Below, in pieces: positions 49,739 to 60,929 of a DNA stretch of 64,000 nt. Position 1 is the first letter of the stretch, and each line of letters opens with the position of its first letter. A program made the position numbers and the translations under genes. Below the pieces are notes generated by a model. That model saw nothing but the letters and a program-made list of their open reading frames with translations, was not told where the DNA came from and searched no databases. The stretch is taken from the NCBI GenBank assembly GCA_047967505.1, contig CM106539.1; one strand, given 5' to 3'. This DNA comes from Dipteris shenzhenensis (Eukaryota; Polypodiophyta; Polypodiopsida; Gleicheniales).

Positions 49739-52361
49739 CTATTCATGTTTACTTGTCCATTTATGGTTTCTAAATATCTTTGATTCCCTCCATTGTCTAT
49801 GTCTCTCTGCTGCCATTGAATTGTCTAGAGTTTGTCTTTGTCTTTGCTTTTGGGCTAGAAGAAAAGCAAGCTTGATTTTGGAGCTAGCAACTTTTCTTTT
49901 AGCATGTTGCCTCTGTAGTATGCCTCGGTAAAACCATTGGAAGACTTCCTTCAGACTATTTGCCTTTTGACTCCCTCCATAGTGTTGTATGTGTCTGAAA
50001 AATGCATTACGTGCCATGTAGTGAAACTTCTCCATGCCTTGGGTAGACCAAATTGCTGGGCATCCATACTTTTTGACAAAATAGGGAAGGTGGTTGTAGA
50101 TGATATGCTATAAGACATAAGAATGCATAGTAATAACACTTAAGTAAAAGAAGAAGACATAACCTTACCATGTAGTGAATTATATTGCAGGGTGTCCACA
50201 CATCTTTCATTGACTTCCCAAAATGTTTAATTGCCTCTTCAAAGTTCTTGTAATCACTCTTTGTCCATGTTACTTTCTCACAAAACATGAAGAGTTGATC
50301 AAGAGACCTCCACACCTCTGCCTGCACATTTCGTGCTTCCCCATCTGCCTCATGATCTTTCACGGCATTATGGACTTGCTTCCACAATCCATAATTAGTC
50401 TTTGAAACTGTTCTACCTTGCCTTACTTGCTTACTGTGTTTGGGTTAAGACAAGAATCTTCTTGCCTTAACACCACCAATAGAGGGCTTGATTGGTACCT
50501 CCTTGCCATTGGTAGATTTTTTAAAATCCTTTGTGATTTGAACATCTCCTCCATGTAGACCTATATCGGATAACACTTTTTCCAATGCTTGAAGAGTATC
50601 CTTTCTATTTTTTTCGGGACGAAGTTTCTAGCAAATCTAATATACAAAAATACCAATTTCTCAATAATTCGACATAGACCATGCAATGTGCAGATGTGAA
50701 CATTACATAGTGGAATGTCCAAAATGGCCTTGAAGTCAGGGTCAACTTTATCTCTATTAGGTGCTCTCTTCCACCATTTGGAATCCATTACTTGAGTTGA
50801 TTCTTTGCAGTAAAGACAAGGAGACTTTGAGTTGCCTCCTTTACTAACGTTATACATGCACTTAAGTGTTTTAAGATCCCCCGCCATGTGCCACTCTACT
50901 TGAAAATCACCTTTTCCTGCAACATGGAGATTCTCGCCTTGCACCTTTCTTTTGATTATTCTTGGTACTTCCGTGTGGTGAATTTTTTTTTTGATTATTC
51001 TTGGTACTTCCGTGTGGTGAAACACCCAATCTAGTGTTTCATGGTCTTCTATCTTCACCTGCCAGATTATAGAAAACAAAAGTCTTACTATAACAGATTT
51101 GAAAACAATGACCAAAATCAAGTACAAAACAAAAAATGATCATACCTGGAACGAGCCTAACCACCATATGTGTTTCTCTGACTGCACACTAAAATACTTC
51201 GAACTCGCTTCAGTCAATGATGTATCAAGTGCTCCATTCATCAATGTAATAGTAACCCTTTCCATTTTCTTTTCCTTTACAACCTCACACTCATCCAGTT
51301 TGATAACAAATTTCAAAATGCCTTTGCACTCCTCAAATGTTATTCCATAAAACTCAACCATTCTTCTTTGAAGTTGTTGTAGATCTACAAATATATTGTT
51401 CCAAGGGTCATACACAGTGGTTCCTTTACCACCATGAAATATTTGTTCAATATGGATATATTGCCCAATAAACTCATCTATACTTTCATTCAAATGACCT
51501 CTTATCCTCCACACAGTTGTTGGATTTGGTAGTAAAACTTGTTTAATCCTTTGATCTTTCAAAGTTGAGGATATCACATGGAAAATCGAACTATATCCCT
51601 TTCTGCTAACTCCACTAACATGAAGAGCCTCTTGGATTGTAGTGCCATCAACTTGATTATTGGATACAAAGTCCTCTACAACATTGCGTTTGACTATTTT
51701 GTATTTTTTTTCCTCAATCAAACCTTTTGCTACACCACAAGAAAGCAATCCTTTCATTTGTTTAACAGGAAGAAGGTTCGGATCCATATTTTCTTTTTCA
51801 GGCTCCAATAATTTCCTATAGTAACAACACAATATGCCTATATCATTCAGCACCTCCATTCTTGTTTTGTGGTAATGGACAAAATAGATATAGTCATTTG
51901 AGAGCCTTTTTAAGTATACAAAATGATAAATTTCAATCTAACTTTGCTTCCTGAATTCTTCGCTTGCATCCACCAGTCCCAGCCTTCAAATTTGCAATGT
52001 TTTTAATCTTCCTGCTACGTAGTTTATCTCCAAGCATGGTTCTCTTCTTTCTTGCTCTTGTCAACTCTTTTTTACTCTTTGAATGCTCCTCAATTTCATT
52101 CTACAACTGCTGCTCCAATTTTGCACGAATGGCTATCTCCTGCATCCTGGCCCCCTTTTCTTGTAGGTACATCGTTTTATACATTTTTGCAAATGCAGAC
52201 TGCACTGAAATATAACCAAGAAGTCCATTTTGTCCATTACCAGCAAACCTCAATAATGTGGTGGGATTGAAAAATGGAGGTGTAGAGTTTTTTACTTGAC
52301 CTTTTGGATATATGCTTCCATCGCACTATAAGTCAATATGTTGAAGCCCTTCTCTTCTCAT
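49739..52361 (-). pseudogene. transposon gene D: candidate transposase with GDLK and CxxC knuckle (broken)
   Basis: Exons (minus): 52361-51943, 51860-51146, 51058-50169, 50107-49739 (TAG). The N-terminal exon has a Lys/Arg/Glu-rich helical segment (SKKELTRARKKR, KLRSRKIKNI). The core has VIKLDECEVV, WHMAGDLKTLKCMY, then SPCLYCKE, IPLCNVHICTLHGLCRI and, near the end, NHLPYFVKKYG...STQGMEKFHY. This order (Asp block, GDLK, CxxC, IPLxxV..LH, then a helix with QGxEKxH) recalls large uncharacterised proteins of invertebrates and algae that I remember only by pattern. Two Asp blocks plus a zinc knuckle resemble insertion-domain DDE transposases, so transposase is an inference. Lesions: TAG at 52328 and 52103, TAA at 50447, a frameshift in an A-run at about 50605-50640. 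Confidence 0.65.
50948..51023 (-). repeat. ~37-bp tandem duplication inside gene D
   Basis: 'tgattattcttggtacttcc' plus 'gtgtggtgaa' occurs twice back to back, giving HHTEVPRIIK twice in the protein. The copies are almost identical, so the duplication is recent, and the frame is preserved. Confidence 0.85.
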
Positions 52362-52861
52362 ATTTTCCCGCTGTTAAGCATTCAGCACCGTATCCTTTCG
52401 TCTTTTTTATGCTGGAGCATATTGTTCTTCTAAGTTGATGTGAAGATGGTGTAATCGCTTCTTCTGAGGTAGTGACTCACTATATCAGCCATTTTTTATG
52501 CTTCTGAGGTTGTGAAGTTTTCTTGTTAATCTCATAGTTGTTTTGTAACATGAATCGAGGAAGTGTGGCGGTATCCATGTAAATATTTTGAAAACTTGCA
52601 ATCACCAAGTTCAGTGATGGATTCTTTATTAAAGGCCTGCACACGTCGGCAAAAGAGATGCGGAATCTTCGTGAAACAAAAAAAAAACTAAGGAGATATT
52701 TAATGCAAAATCATGTTAGTCAGACAAAAGATTATCTTATTCCTTTCTGAACTGACAGTTCTATAGTCCTTACTGACAGTTTTGAGCCACGTTTCCGTAT
52801 TTTACTATTTTTGAGATCTTTTAGGAGAGAAATAAATAAAAAAATAGTGAATTTCTTACAG

Positions 52862-52893
52862 GGCCCCAAAATGAGCTCCCTTTTTCCCTAATG
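52862..52893 (-). repeat. right terminal inverted repeat
   Basis: Complement of the left repeat: minus-strand reading begins CATTAGGGAAAAAGGGAGCT. 31 of 32 bases match 41989-42020. Confidence 0.9.
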
Positions 52894-55800
52894 AGTACAG
52901 CATGTTAGAACATGAATACTACACCTTGTGGGACTATAGGCTTCATAGCCTAGCTATAGTTGTTATCCTTATCAACCCTAACATTTTGGTTTATTTACAA
53001 AAAACTACAAAATATCATTGGCTCTTTACAATAACATAACCTTTTTATAGACTTGACCTGACATTGTTAGTCCTCCTCATTTTTCTCACTTTGAAACCAT
53101 CACCATGCTCATGTTTTCCTTTGGTTGAACCTTTTAATTCAAAAGTTTGAGTCTAACTAGGTCTCGATGAGTTGAACCTTTTGTTTTCCTTTTGGTTGAA
53201 CCTTTTCATTCAAAAGTTTGAATCCAACTAGGTCTTGATGAGTTTCCCTTTATATTCATGCGTTTTCATCTTTCACATCTACCAAGTGCAAGCTCTTGCC
53301 TCCCCTTATAGCCCATTCAAAATCAAGTCAAATACTTTCTCACTCATGAATTTCCTTCTCATTCTTCACGTTTCTCTCTCCTCTCATAGTGTTTTTGAGG
53401 AAAAACTTATATATATTCTCTATGCAATTGTTTTTTTCCTTTCCCAAGCTACCATCTTTATTTGTAAGGTCATATGTTCTTGTAACATTTATTAAATTTT
53501 CTTTTTTAAACACAAAAATAGCAAACCACCATTAAATCACACTTTTCTTACATAGAGAGGAACTGTAACCTTGATATTTGAAAAAGAACAATAATTAAGT
53601 AGTACAAGAATTTATGGCCTTTTTTAAGTTTGTGATTTGATTTCATCTTGAAAATCTTTGTCTATTCAATAAAATAAGTTATTATGCATGGAAACTAGAA
53701 TTAGACCTTACTATGCAACTAATTTATGGATTTTGATTTCATTCTTTTACATGCTTATTAGGCTATGATTTTGAGTTTATTAGCTTGGTGTGTGCATAGG
53801 GAGTTCAACCTCCTTTTGGGGCTTTAACTTTACTCCCATAAGGGAGGAGCAATGGAACTCCTTGGTCTTTGATGAGGGATCCATTACTTAGGATGATGGA
53901 GGACTGATTGTTATAACAGGGGAAGCAGATGTGGATCATGCATGGACACAAAGGACTGGGCCTTGTAGCCAATAGTGACTTTCTTAGATCCAGCGGAGTA
54001 GATTAGGTGGGTTGTACATTGTCCTAGTGTGCTCTTTGACTAGGCATGGAGATAACATTTTTCATGTAGTGGGCAATAAAGGTAGGTATAGAGCTAGTCA
54101 TGCCTCTAATGTGTTGCTGCATAGACACAGACTACTCATCATCATTGTTTCCTCCAAAAACTTTGAAGTTCATAATGGCTACATGAGCTTCCACACATAG
54201 TAAGGTCTTGTTTACCCCCCCCCTGAGTTGGGGACCTTGGTGAGTTGGAATGTGAATAGTCTTCATGGATGATGAGGCATGGTAGCAGTAGCAACAAATA
54301 TCATAGCTGATACTTCATCAAAGGGTACAAAGGGATATGGTGAGACACCTAGTAGATATCCTTTTATTCTTGATCACATGTTCTCAGTAGTAGACATCAA
54401 GCTATGGTGAAGCCTTCTCTCAATGAGAGGTCCTAAGGTGTGGTCCCCAACAGTGTGGGTAGGAATGAGGGGAGGGGGGGTGCATCTCTATAGGCCAATC
54501 TCTAGCTCTAGATGTCTTTGATCTAGGAGATCTTATGTGGATTGAATCATCTTACAGGCATGAGCAGTGCCCTCTTTATGGGTGAAGCCTACGAGCCTCT
54601 CAAATGTAGACTCTTGGATTGTTGGAGAAGACTTAAACAACCTAGACTTTGAGGAAAAGCAGGGTGGAGCTTCTTTCTTATGATGCCCATTGCTAAGTAG
54701 AGGACTTTTGAGTAGTTCATCTTTGTAAACAATGGTCATGACCGCTAGTGGGAGGCAGAGTTCTCCAGACTTTCCAATAGTCTTTGCTATGCCTTTAGTT
54801 AGTGAAATAACATGATGGTCTACTTGACAAAATTGATAGATTCTAGATGGTGGATTGGGTGATGCAGATGGAGGCTCTGATTGATAAATTCTAATGAGCT
54901 AAGGGGTCTATCTTTATAGCATCCTAGATAGCATAAGGTCTTCTTTTCTTTTCAAAGAATTCAAGGGTCCAAAGTTTTTTGTGAAATCCTCAAAAAATGC
55001 AACAATCATAAATAATTGTTAAATATTTTAAGTTCAGTTAGGAACATATATCATACTACTTTCCTATTTTTTAGACGTGTGCTGGGGGTCTCCAACCATA
55101 TTAATCCTTGGTGTTTTAGGTAGGCCAAGGGAATCATAGTGTCTAGTGTATATACAATATAAAAACAGTCCTCCTCCAAGACTAGGATTCCCACTTCATG
55201 GTATTGTTCAACAGAAAGATCCTTTTAATCATATTACTCCCCCATAGCTCAAAAAGGGCACAAGCTTTTTAGCTTTCGGAACAAATCCTATTCCTAGTAA
55301 TATGAACTCCTAGTAATTGTCATATGAACTTGAATTTGATAGAAGTGATGTGGGCTAAGGGAGGAGTAACTAGGGGATAGTTTCCACATAGTTCTTTAAA
55401 TAATTTTAAAAAAAATGAGGTCACTGTCTCCTTTTCAAAGTCTAGGCTTCCCTGTGCCTTTCTTCTAAGCACTCGACCAGTTTTTGTTCACCATCCCACT
55501 TAGGAATCGTGCTAGTTGCAGGGTGGTTTCAGGCGAAAAGGAGCTTGATCCCACTATGGGATGCTAATGCACATTCATCTTCTAAAACCTAGGGCACACA
55601 GCTTCTTAGCATCTGTAAATAGATGTTGCAGAGCTTCATTGGTGTGGCAGCATTGTGTACCTTGAACCTTGACATTCTAATGCAAGCTTTTTTGGCTCAG
55701 GACAATCGGGAGTTTTTGCCTCCTCATTATTATGCTTGCTGAAGGTTCGAGCTGACGAGAACAGCAAGACCTACGTTAATTTGCAAGAAGGTAAGTTACC

Positions 55801-57640
55801 CCTCTACTATAATGCGGTACAGAGCGTATGGTAGATATGCTACTGAATGGAGGGGATTTTGAGTAAGGGAGGCTTCATGCATTACATGCGACTTCTCTCC
55901 TTTCTGGCAGAAGGGTTAGCCATGCACATGCAGACGTGTTTTCGACAGGATAAGCCATTCCTATAGCATAAGTCTCGATCATTCGAAGGGATAGAGCTTT
56001 GATTTATACTTGTTTACTCCTGTGCCATCAATCATAGGCTCCATGTGTGCATATGAGAATGAAGCGTCAAGCCGTATAAATGGGCCGTGCTCCACCAAAC
56101 TAGACTTTTGTGGAAGTCAGTGAATGTTCTCTACATTTCCTACAAGCTACACATTCATTTTTAGTCTCTGTGAGTACATATATAAAGTCATCGTATGGTA
56201 TTTCTCATTGGAGCTGGACTCGAGGGTCTTGCTCATAGACCATGGTCTCATACGTCATCCGAACGTTAAAAAACAATATGTAACTATCACGGTTTTTTCA
56301 AAGTTACGTAGTTGGCTCTTCATTTTTGAGCTGAGCGGGATTTTGAGGTGGTGCTGTCAACTAGGATTAGCATTATTTGTATGCTCACTCATTTGTTCTA
56401 TAGTGGAACGATGTTCTTGTCGGAAACGCTCCCAAAATGTTCATTGCACTAATGTGCAAAAGGTTACTGCACCGATGTAGTCGGACCCGCAACCTCACTT
56501 ATGAGTGTTATCAGTCCTACCACTACACTATGGTGTGCTCGTGCATAATATTTTGTACTCTACACACATACGTGAAACAATGTGCACTTCTGCACCTCTG
56601 TCGCTGGAAAATTCACTCCGGCAAGCTGGGGCCCCACTGCTCCTGCATACGACAAATCTAAGCAACGTAGAAATAACATTCGGCATCAACTAGGTGAAGC
56701 TCCCTCCCAAGGTCCTCGGGTGCTTCCCTAGTGACATTTCCTCATCTCACGAGGCTGCGCGCCTCGTTTGCTTTCCCTCTGTGCTGAAGTTATCGCTCAG
56801 GGGTCGAGCTCCAAAACAGTATTGTTTGGATTGCTAAGGCTTCAGAGATATCTAGTCTACAGGTGGGAGGGGAGTGATATCGCACATTCTTATGCTGAAT
56901 GAGCATACATAGGAGATAGGTGCCCATTCCCTTGAGCCTCCCTCTCGACATCCTCGAGTTGTAGCGAGCTCTCATCGAGGGTGGAAGCTGCTCTCAACGA
57001 AGGTGGGAAGGAGATGAAGTGCTCTGTAGAAGGGTGTAGTTTCCTAGGTCTTCCTCCAGCCGTCAGGCTCTTTTCTCATAGCTATCTGCCATTGTTATTT
57101 CTCCTGATAAGTTTCTAGGCTTCCTTGGAGGAGGATCAAGATTAAGGGCCAAGGCTTTGGATGTGAATTCTAAAGTCCCTTGGATCCCTTTTCGACTCAA
57201 CGAGTCAGCTGGCTGTTTGTGGGCGGTTTCCAAGGGTGGGAACTATGGTCATTAAGACCGCACAGTCACGTACCCTGTACCTTTTGGGCCTCCATAACAA
57301 TTCACTTTGGGGTACTCTTTTTGTACCCCTCTCTTTCTATAATCCCCATTGGGGGTAAATCGATTAATTTTGGTGCTGTCCATTAGTTTATTGATCTGCA
57401 GATCGTTATGTTCTTAGGGTGTGTTGCCACTATGAGTCTTATTCTCATTGGGGCTCCCTTCTTCCTTTGCCATAGTCCTCCTACGGGTAAGAATTTGATT
57501 CTTCTAAGTGGTACTTACCAACAGTTACTTGTTGGGTCTTTCGTCAATTTATGGGGATGCTATGTTTTCTCATCCTAAGAGGCCTCCCCCATTTTGTTTA
57601 GATGGGTCCATGACCTTTTATTAGGCTAGAACTTTTTTAG
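52894..57640. other. long stretch without a supported gene
   Basis: A ~65-bp direct duplication ('ggttgaacctttt.attcaaaagtttga') lies at 53113-53245. Frames of 60-118 codons (53235-53495, 54533-54739, 56124-56480) show no known motif. Composition shifts to more GC-rich near 55700-57100, with no rRNA or tRNA recognised. Confidence 0.4.
53113..53245. repeat. two-copy tandem repeat
   Basis: Both copies carry GTTTTCCTTT(T)GGTTGAACC, TTCAAAAGTTTGA and AACTAGGTCTYGATGAGTT in the same order. Confidence 0.8.
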
Positions 57641-57643
57641 AGG

Positions 57644-57645
<2 letters not shown>

Positions 57646-57737
<92 letters not shown>

Positions 57738-57765
57738 TGAGTGAGAGAGAGAGAGAGAGAGAGAG
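57646..57765. repeat. (GT)n-(GA)n compound microsatellite
   Basis: About 90 bp of pure GT followed by GA. It is the longest pure dinucleotide run in the window. Confidence 0.97.
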
Positions 57766-58642
57766 TACATACATATTTATTTATTTAAATAAATTTTTAG
57801 CATCTTCAAAAAAATATGGATTTGCAGGGTTCTACATTGGGGTCTCTTGGATTTCATTCCAAGATACTTGTACTAGACAAAAGATTTCTTTCCTCTCTTA
57901 TTTCTCCTATGATTTTCGATCATTTAACTCTATTACTAGCTCATGCAATATCCTCTTCTAAACTTCCCGATGTCTTATTTCCCTTTTTGCCTATGCATCG
58001 ACTTCTATTTCCTATTGATGGTTTAGGGCTATGCACCTTGATTCATTGCAGAATTTTATTTTGGTCTCCCAAGAAGTGAGGACTATATTTGACATCTCAT
58101 GTCCTCTGAATTTAAGTGGGTTTTGCATAGATATACTCTTGATGGCTTGTGTATTATAGCCACGGAAAAAACCACGACACTAATCGTTCTTCCAAGAAGT
58201 GCTCTCTTGCATCCATAGTTTGATGGTCCAGATTTGGAGCAACCAAGTTCCATGTGGGTTTTGAAACACATTATAAATACTATCATCCACCATTAGAATG
58301 TTTCCATGCTCAAATGATGAGTTTAGGCACCAAAATCTACTAATCCCCTTGTAGAACATAGGTTTGCTCTGAACCTACCAACTAGTGCACTTGGCAACAC
58401 TCCTGTGATGAAACATTTGCTAATCAGGACTTCTATGCTTTAAACAAATGGTTGAAAATGTCATTGAACTTGGTTAATATGCTTTTGCTCCATATGTGGA
58501 AATGAAAATCATTGATGCACCAGCCTAAGCATCGATGAGCATCTTTTTTGTAAAACATCTACCATTAATGGGCGCTTCACCATGTTGTTGCTATAAGGAG
58601 GTGGTTGTTTACCAAATTGGTTCTGCCTATGACCACAGAGAG
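57766..58642. other. non-coding stretch upstream of the plus-strand copia element
   Basis: No gene recognised. Around 58480-58580 a weak resemblance to a LINE C-terminal zinc finger (Ser-Ile-Asp-Glu-His-Leu-Phe-Cys) is visible but too short to call. Confidence 0.3.
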
Positions 58643-58780
58643 TGTTGCCAATGGCCCAGTATACACCCCTATGTACCATACATAGATAATAAGAGCTTAC
58701 CTTGATCTGGGTGAGTTAGCACCCACAATTTCGGTATTCTCCCTTTCTTTGTTGCTCTCCGATAAGACCTCTCCATCAAC

Positions 58781-58792
58781 TGGTATCAGAGC
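58781..58792 (+). promoter_or_regulatory. primer-binding site (initiator tRNA-Met)
   Basis: TGGTATCAGAGC, identical to the site of the other copia element and complementary to the initiator tRNA-Met 3' end. Two bases (AC) separate it from the presumed LTR end CCATCA. Confidence 0.9.
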
Positions 58793-59234
58793 TTGGTTGA
58801 GCAAAGCCAACAAGGAGCCTGTAGCATTGCGGTGTTGCTATGCCAAGAGCCCGAACTTGTTGCGTGGAGTCTCCTATTGCCCGTGGGCTGCCCCTAGGAG
58901 CTGTATTTTGATATATACTAGCTCGTTTTTACTGTTTCAGCCTTATATATATCAGGTTGCCTCGACTGTTCCAACAATCTATTGCCTTGTTTGAGCGGGG
59001 GAGAAGGAATATTATCCATCTACGGTCAAAAACGACCTGCTGCTTTGCAATTCCAACCACTGGAAGTTGCTTTTTTGGGGCCCAAAAGCAAAAACGTCTT
59101 TTGCTTGTGGCGGACTCCAGTTGATCAAAGGCGGCTAATACATTCAAATTTTAGTTAAGTTTATGCCTTCAAGTTGATGCATATCAAGCCAAAGGTTGGC
59201 TGAAAGTGATTGCTTACAATTGATGCATTTTGTG

Positions 59235-60105
59235 CCTTTGTTTAGTTGAGAAAGTGAGCATAAGTGAGCAGTGTTTTTTCTGAAGCTGTCTTGTATCCCA
59301 GGAAGGGATAATTTTTTTTGTGAGTGCAATACTCTTTCCACTAAGGGAATTTTTTGGACAACAATTTTCAGAATTGTTGGGCTATTTCATTGGAGTTTAT
59401 GCCTCAAATGCTTTAGGAAAAGTTGGTGATTGGCAGTTTGCAGTCTTGTGACAGTAATAAAAAGTGAGCAGGTGGCTATTTTCAGAAGTGAATATCAGAG
59501 AATCCATGAGGAATTGTCTTCTGAGTTGAACTAAGAAGTTTTAGTTTTTTGGACAATCTATAGTCTTGTTTTTAAAAGCGTTTCAATTCAAGATTTAGAG
59601 AAAAAGTTATGATGCCCGGTATGCCCATGATTTATAGTTTTGACAGTTTATGACAGTAGCTAAAAAAAAGTGAGCAGGGGGCTGCATTCAGCAGTGAATA
59701 TCAAAAAATCCATAATGAATTTGGATTTGTAGTAAACTAAAAGTTTGTAGATATATTAGTTGTCTACAACTTTGGTGTTTACAACAAAGGCAACTGAGTT
59801 ACAGTTGGGAAGATATTAATAGTTTAAGATAGGCCAAAACTATTGCAGACTGTTATTACAGCAGTAAAATTTTGCAAGTGGTGGTCTCCAACAGCAGATA
59901 TAAGGAAATCTTAAGGATTTTGGACTTATTGAAAACTGAGAAGTTGTAGAGTTTTTTACAAGCTACATTTCTTCTGTTTACACTTTTTACATCGGAGCTA
60001 CCATGCAAAAGGTATTGGCTAGTTTTGGGATGCCCTGAGGTCACTTACAGCAGAACATGTATTTGTGATAGTGACAGTGTGGCTGGGCTTCGGCATCAGA
60101 GAATG
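59235..60105 (+). repeat. ~200-bp periodic repeats in the copia leader
   Basis: The phrase AGTRA..AAAGTGAGCAGgtGGCT..TTCAGAAGTGAATATCA recurs in diverged form at about 59240, 59445, 59645, 59848 and 60063, with spacing of 200-215 bp. Each unit also carries 'aagttgtag.tttttt.acaa' in its second half. The last unit runs into the gag start. Confidence 0.75.
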
Positions 60106-60890
60106 CATTGTTTAACATTGAGAAGTTGGATGGCACAAACTTCTCCTATTGGAAGGAGCAAATCTACAATGTTCTGGTGCAGAAGAAGCAAGTAAAGCCT
60201 ATAAAATGCAAAGGCATAAAGCCAGAGGGTTGGGAAGATGATGAAGAATGGAAGGAATTGGATGAGCTTGCACGCTCCACGATCATGCTCACACTTTCAA
60301 AATCGGTGTATTTCAATGTGAAAGATACTGCAGGTGGTGCCTATGGTGTGTGGACAAAGTTGCATGACCTTTATGAGAAGCAGAGTGCTGCTTGTCAAGT
60401 GTATTGGCTGAAGAAACTCATAGATCTTTGCATGGAATAAGGGACTTCAATGTCTAGCCATTTAAACGAGTTTAACACAATTTTCAGTCAACTTTCAGCT
60501 CAAAAAATTGCCTTTGATGACTCAATTAAGGCAATGTTCTTATTGGTCACCCTTTCTGAAAGTTGGGACACTTTTAGGACTGCTATAAGCAATTCAGCCC
60601 ATGCAGGAGGCCTGACAAGCAGTGATGTTGAGAGTAACCTTCTCACTGAGGAGGTAAATAGAAAGAACAATGCTAGAACTAAAAGTTCAAGTGCTCTCAA
60701 TGTGAGAGGGAGGTCATATTCCAAGGGGAAATACCACGACAGAAATACAAGCAAGTCTAGAAGCAAATCTAGAGGAAAATCCCATGCCAAAAAAGATTTG
60801 GAATGCTTGTATTGTGGGAAGAAAGGCCATTTCAAAAAGGATTGCTACAAATGGAAGAATGATAAAGGCAAAGGCAAAGCTAATGTGTAG
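60084..60890 (+). pseudogene. copia gag (broken)
   Basis: Starts with FNIEKLDGTNFSYWKEQI and VLVQKKQVKPI, followed by the gag helical core (LARSTIMLTLSKSVYF, WTKLHDLYEKQSA, HLNEFNTIFSQL, LLVTLSESWDTF). It ends with a basic Ser/Arg linker and an intact CCHC knuckle CLYCGKKGHFKKDC (60799-60840). No ATG is visible in frame upstream of the conserved start, so the initiator seems lost. Internal TAA at 60438 and TAG at 60888. The intact product would form the virus-like particle shell. Confidence 0.88.
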
Positions 60891-60929
60891 CCCAAGAAGG
60901 AAGAGAAATCCACAGTCAATATAGAGGAA

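Larger units (their letters stand above)
41989..52893. mobile_element. 10.9-kb DNA transposon with four genes, including an H3-Ulp1 fusion
   Basis: Bounded by 32-bp terminal inverted repeats differing at one base. Inside are four spliced genes ordered A(+), B(-), C(+), D(-): A and B converge, B and C diverge, C and D converge, so the whole set spans the interval without host genes. B encodes histone H3 fused to a Ulp1-type protease. D is the candidate transposase. No target-site duplication is visible at the boundaries (left flank ...TCCACA, right flank AGTACA...), so the superfamily cannot be assigned. B, C and D contain premature stops and frameshifts, so this copy is inactive. The C48 protease is known cargo of several plant DNA transposons (Mutator-like KAONASHI, CACTA, Ginger). 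A histone passenger is not something I know of. Confidence 0.8.

Noticed and set aside
44012-52361. TAG read as glutamine (altered genetic code or readthrough)
   Set aside because: The host RING gene uses ordinary CAG glutamines, some TAGs in the copia elements replace tryptophan, and TAA/TGA stops and frameshifts also occur. Decay explains all of these.
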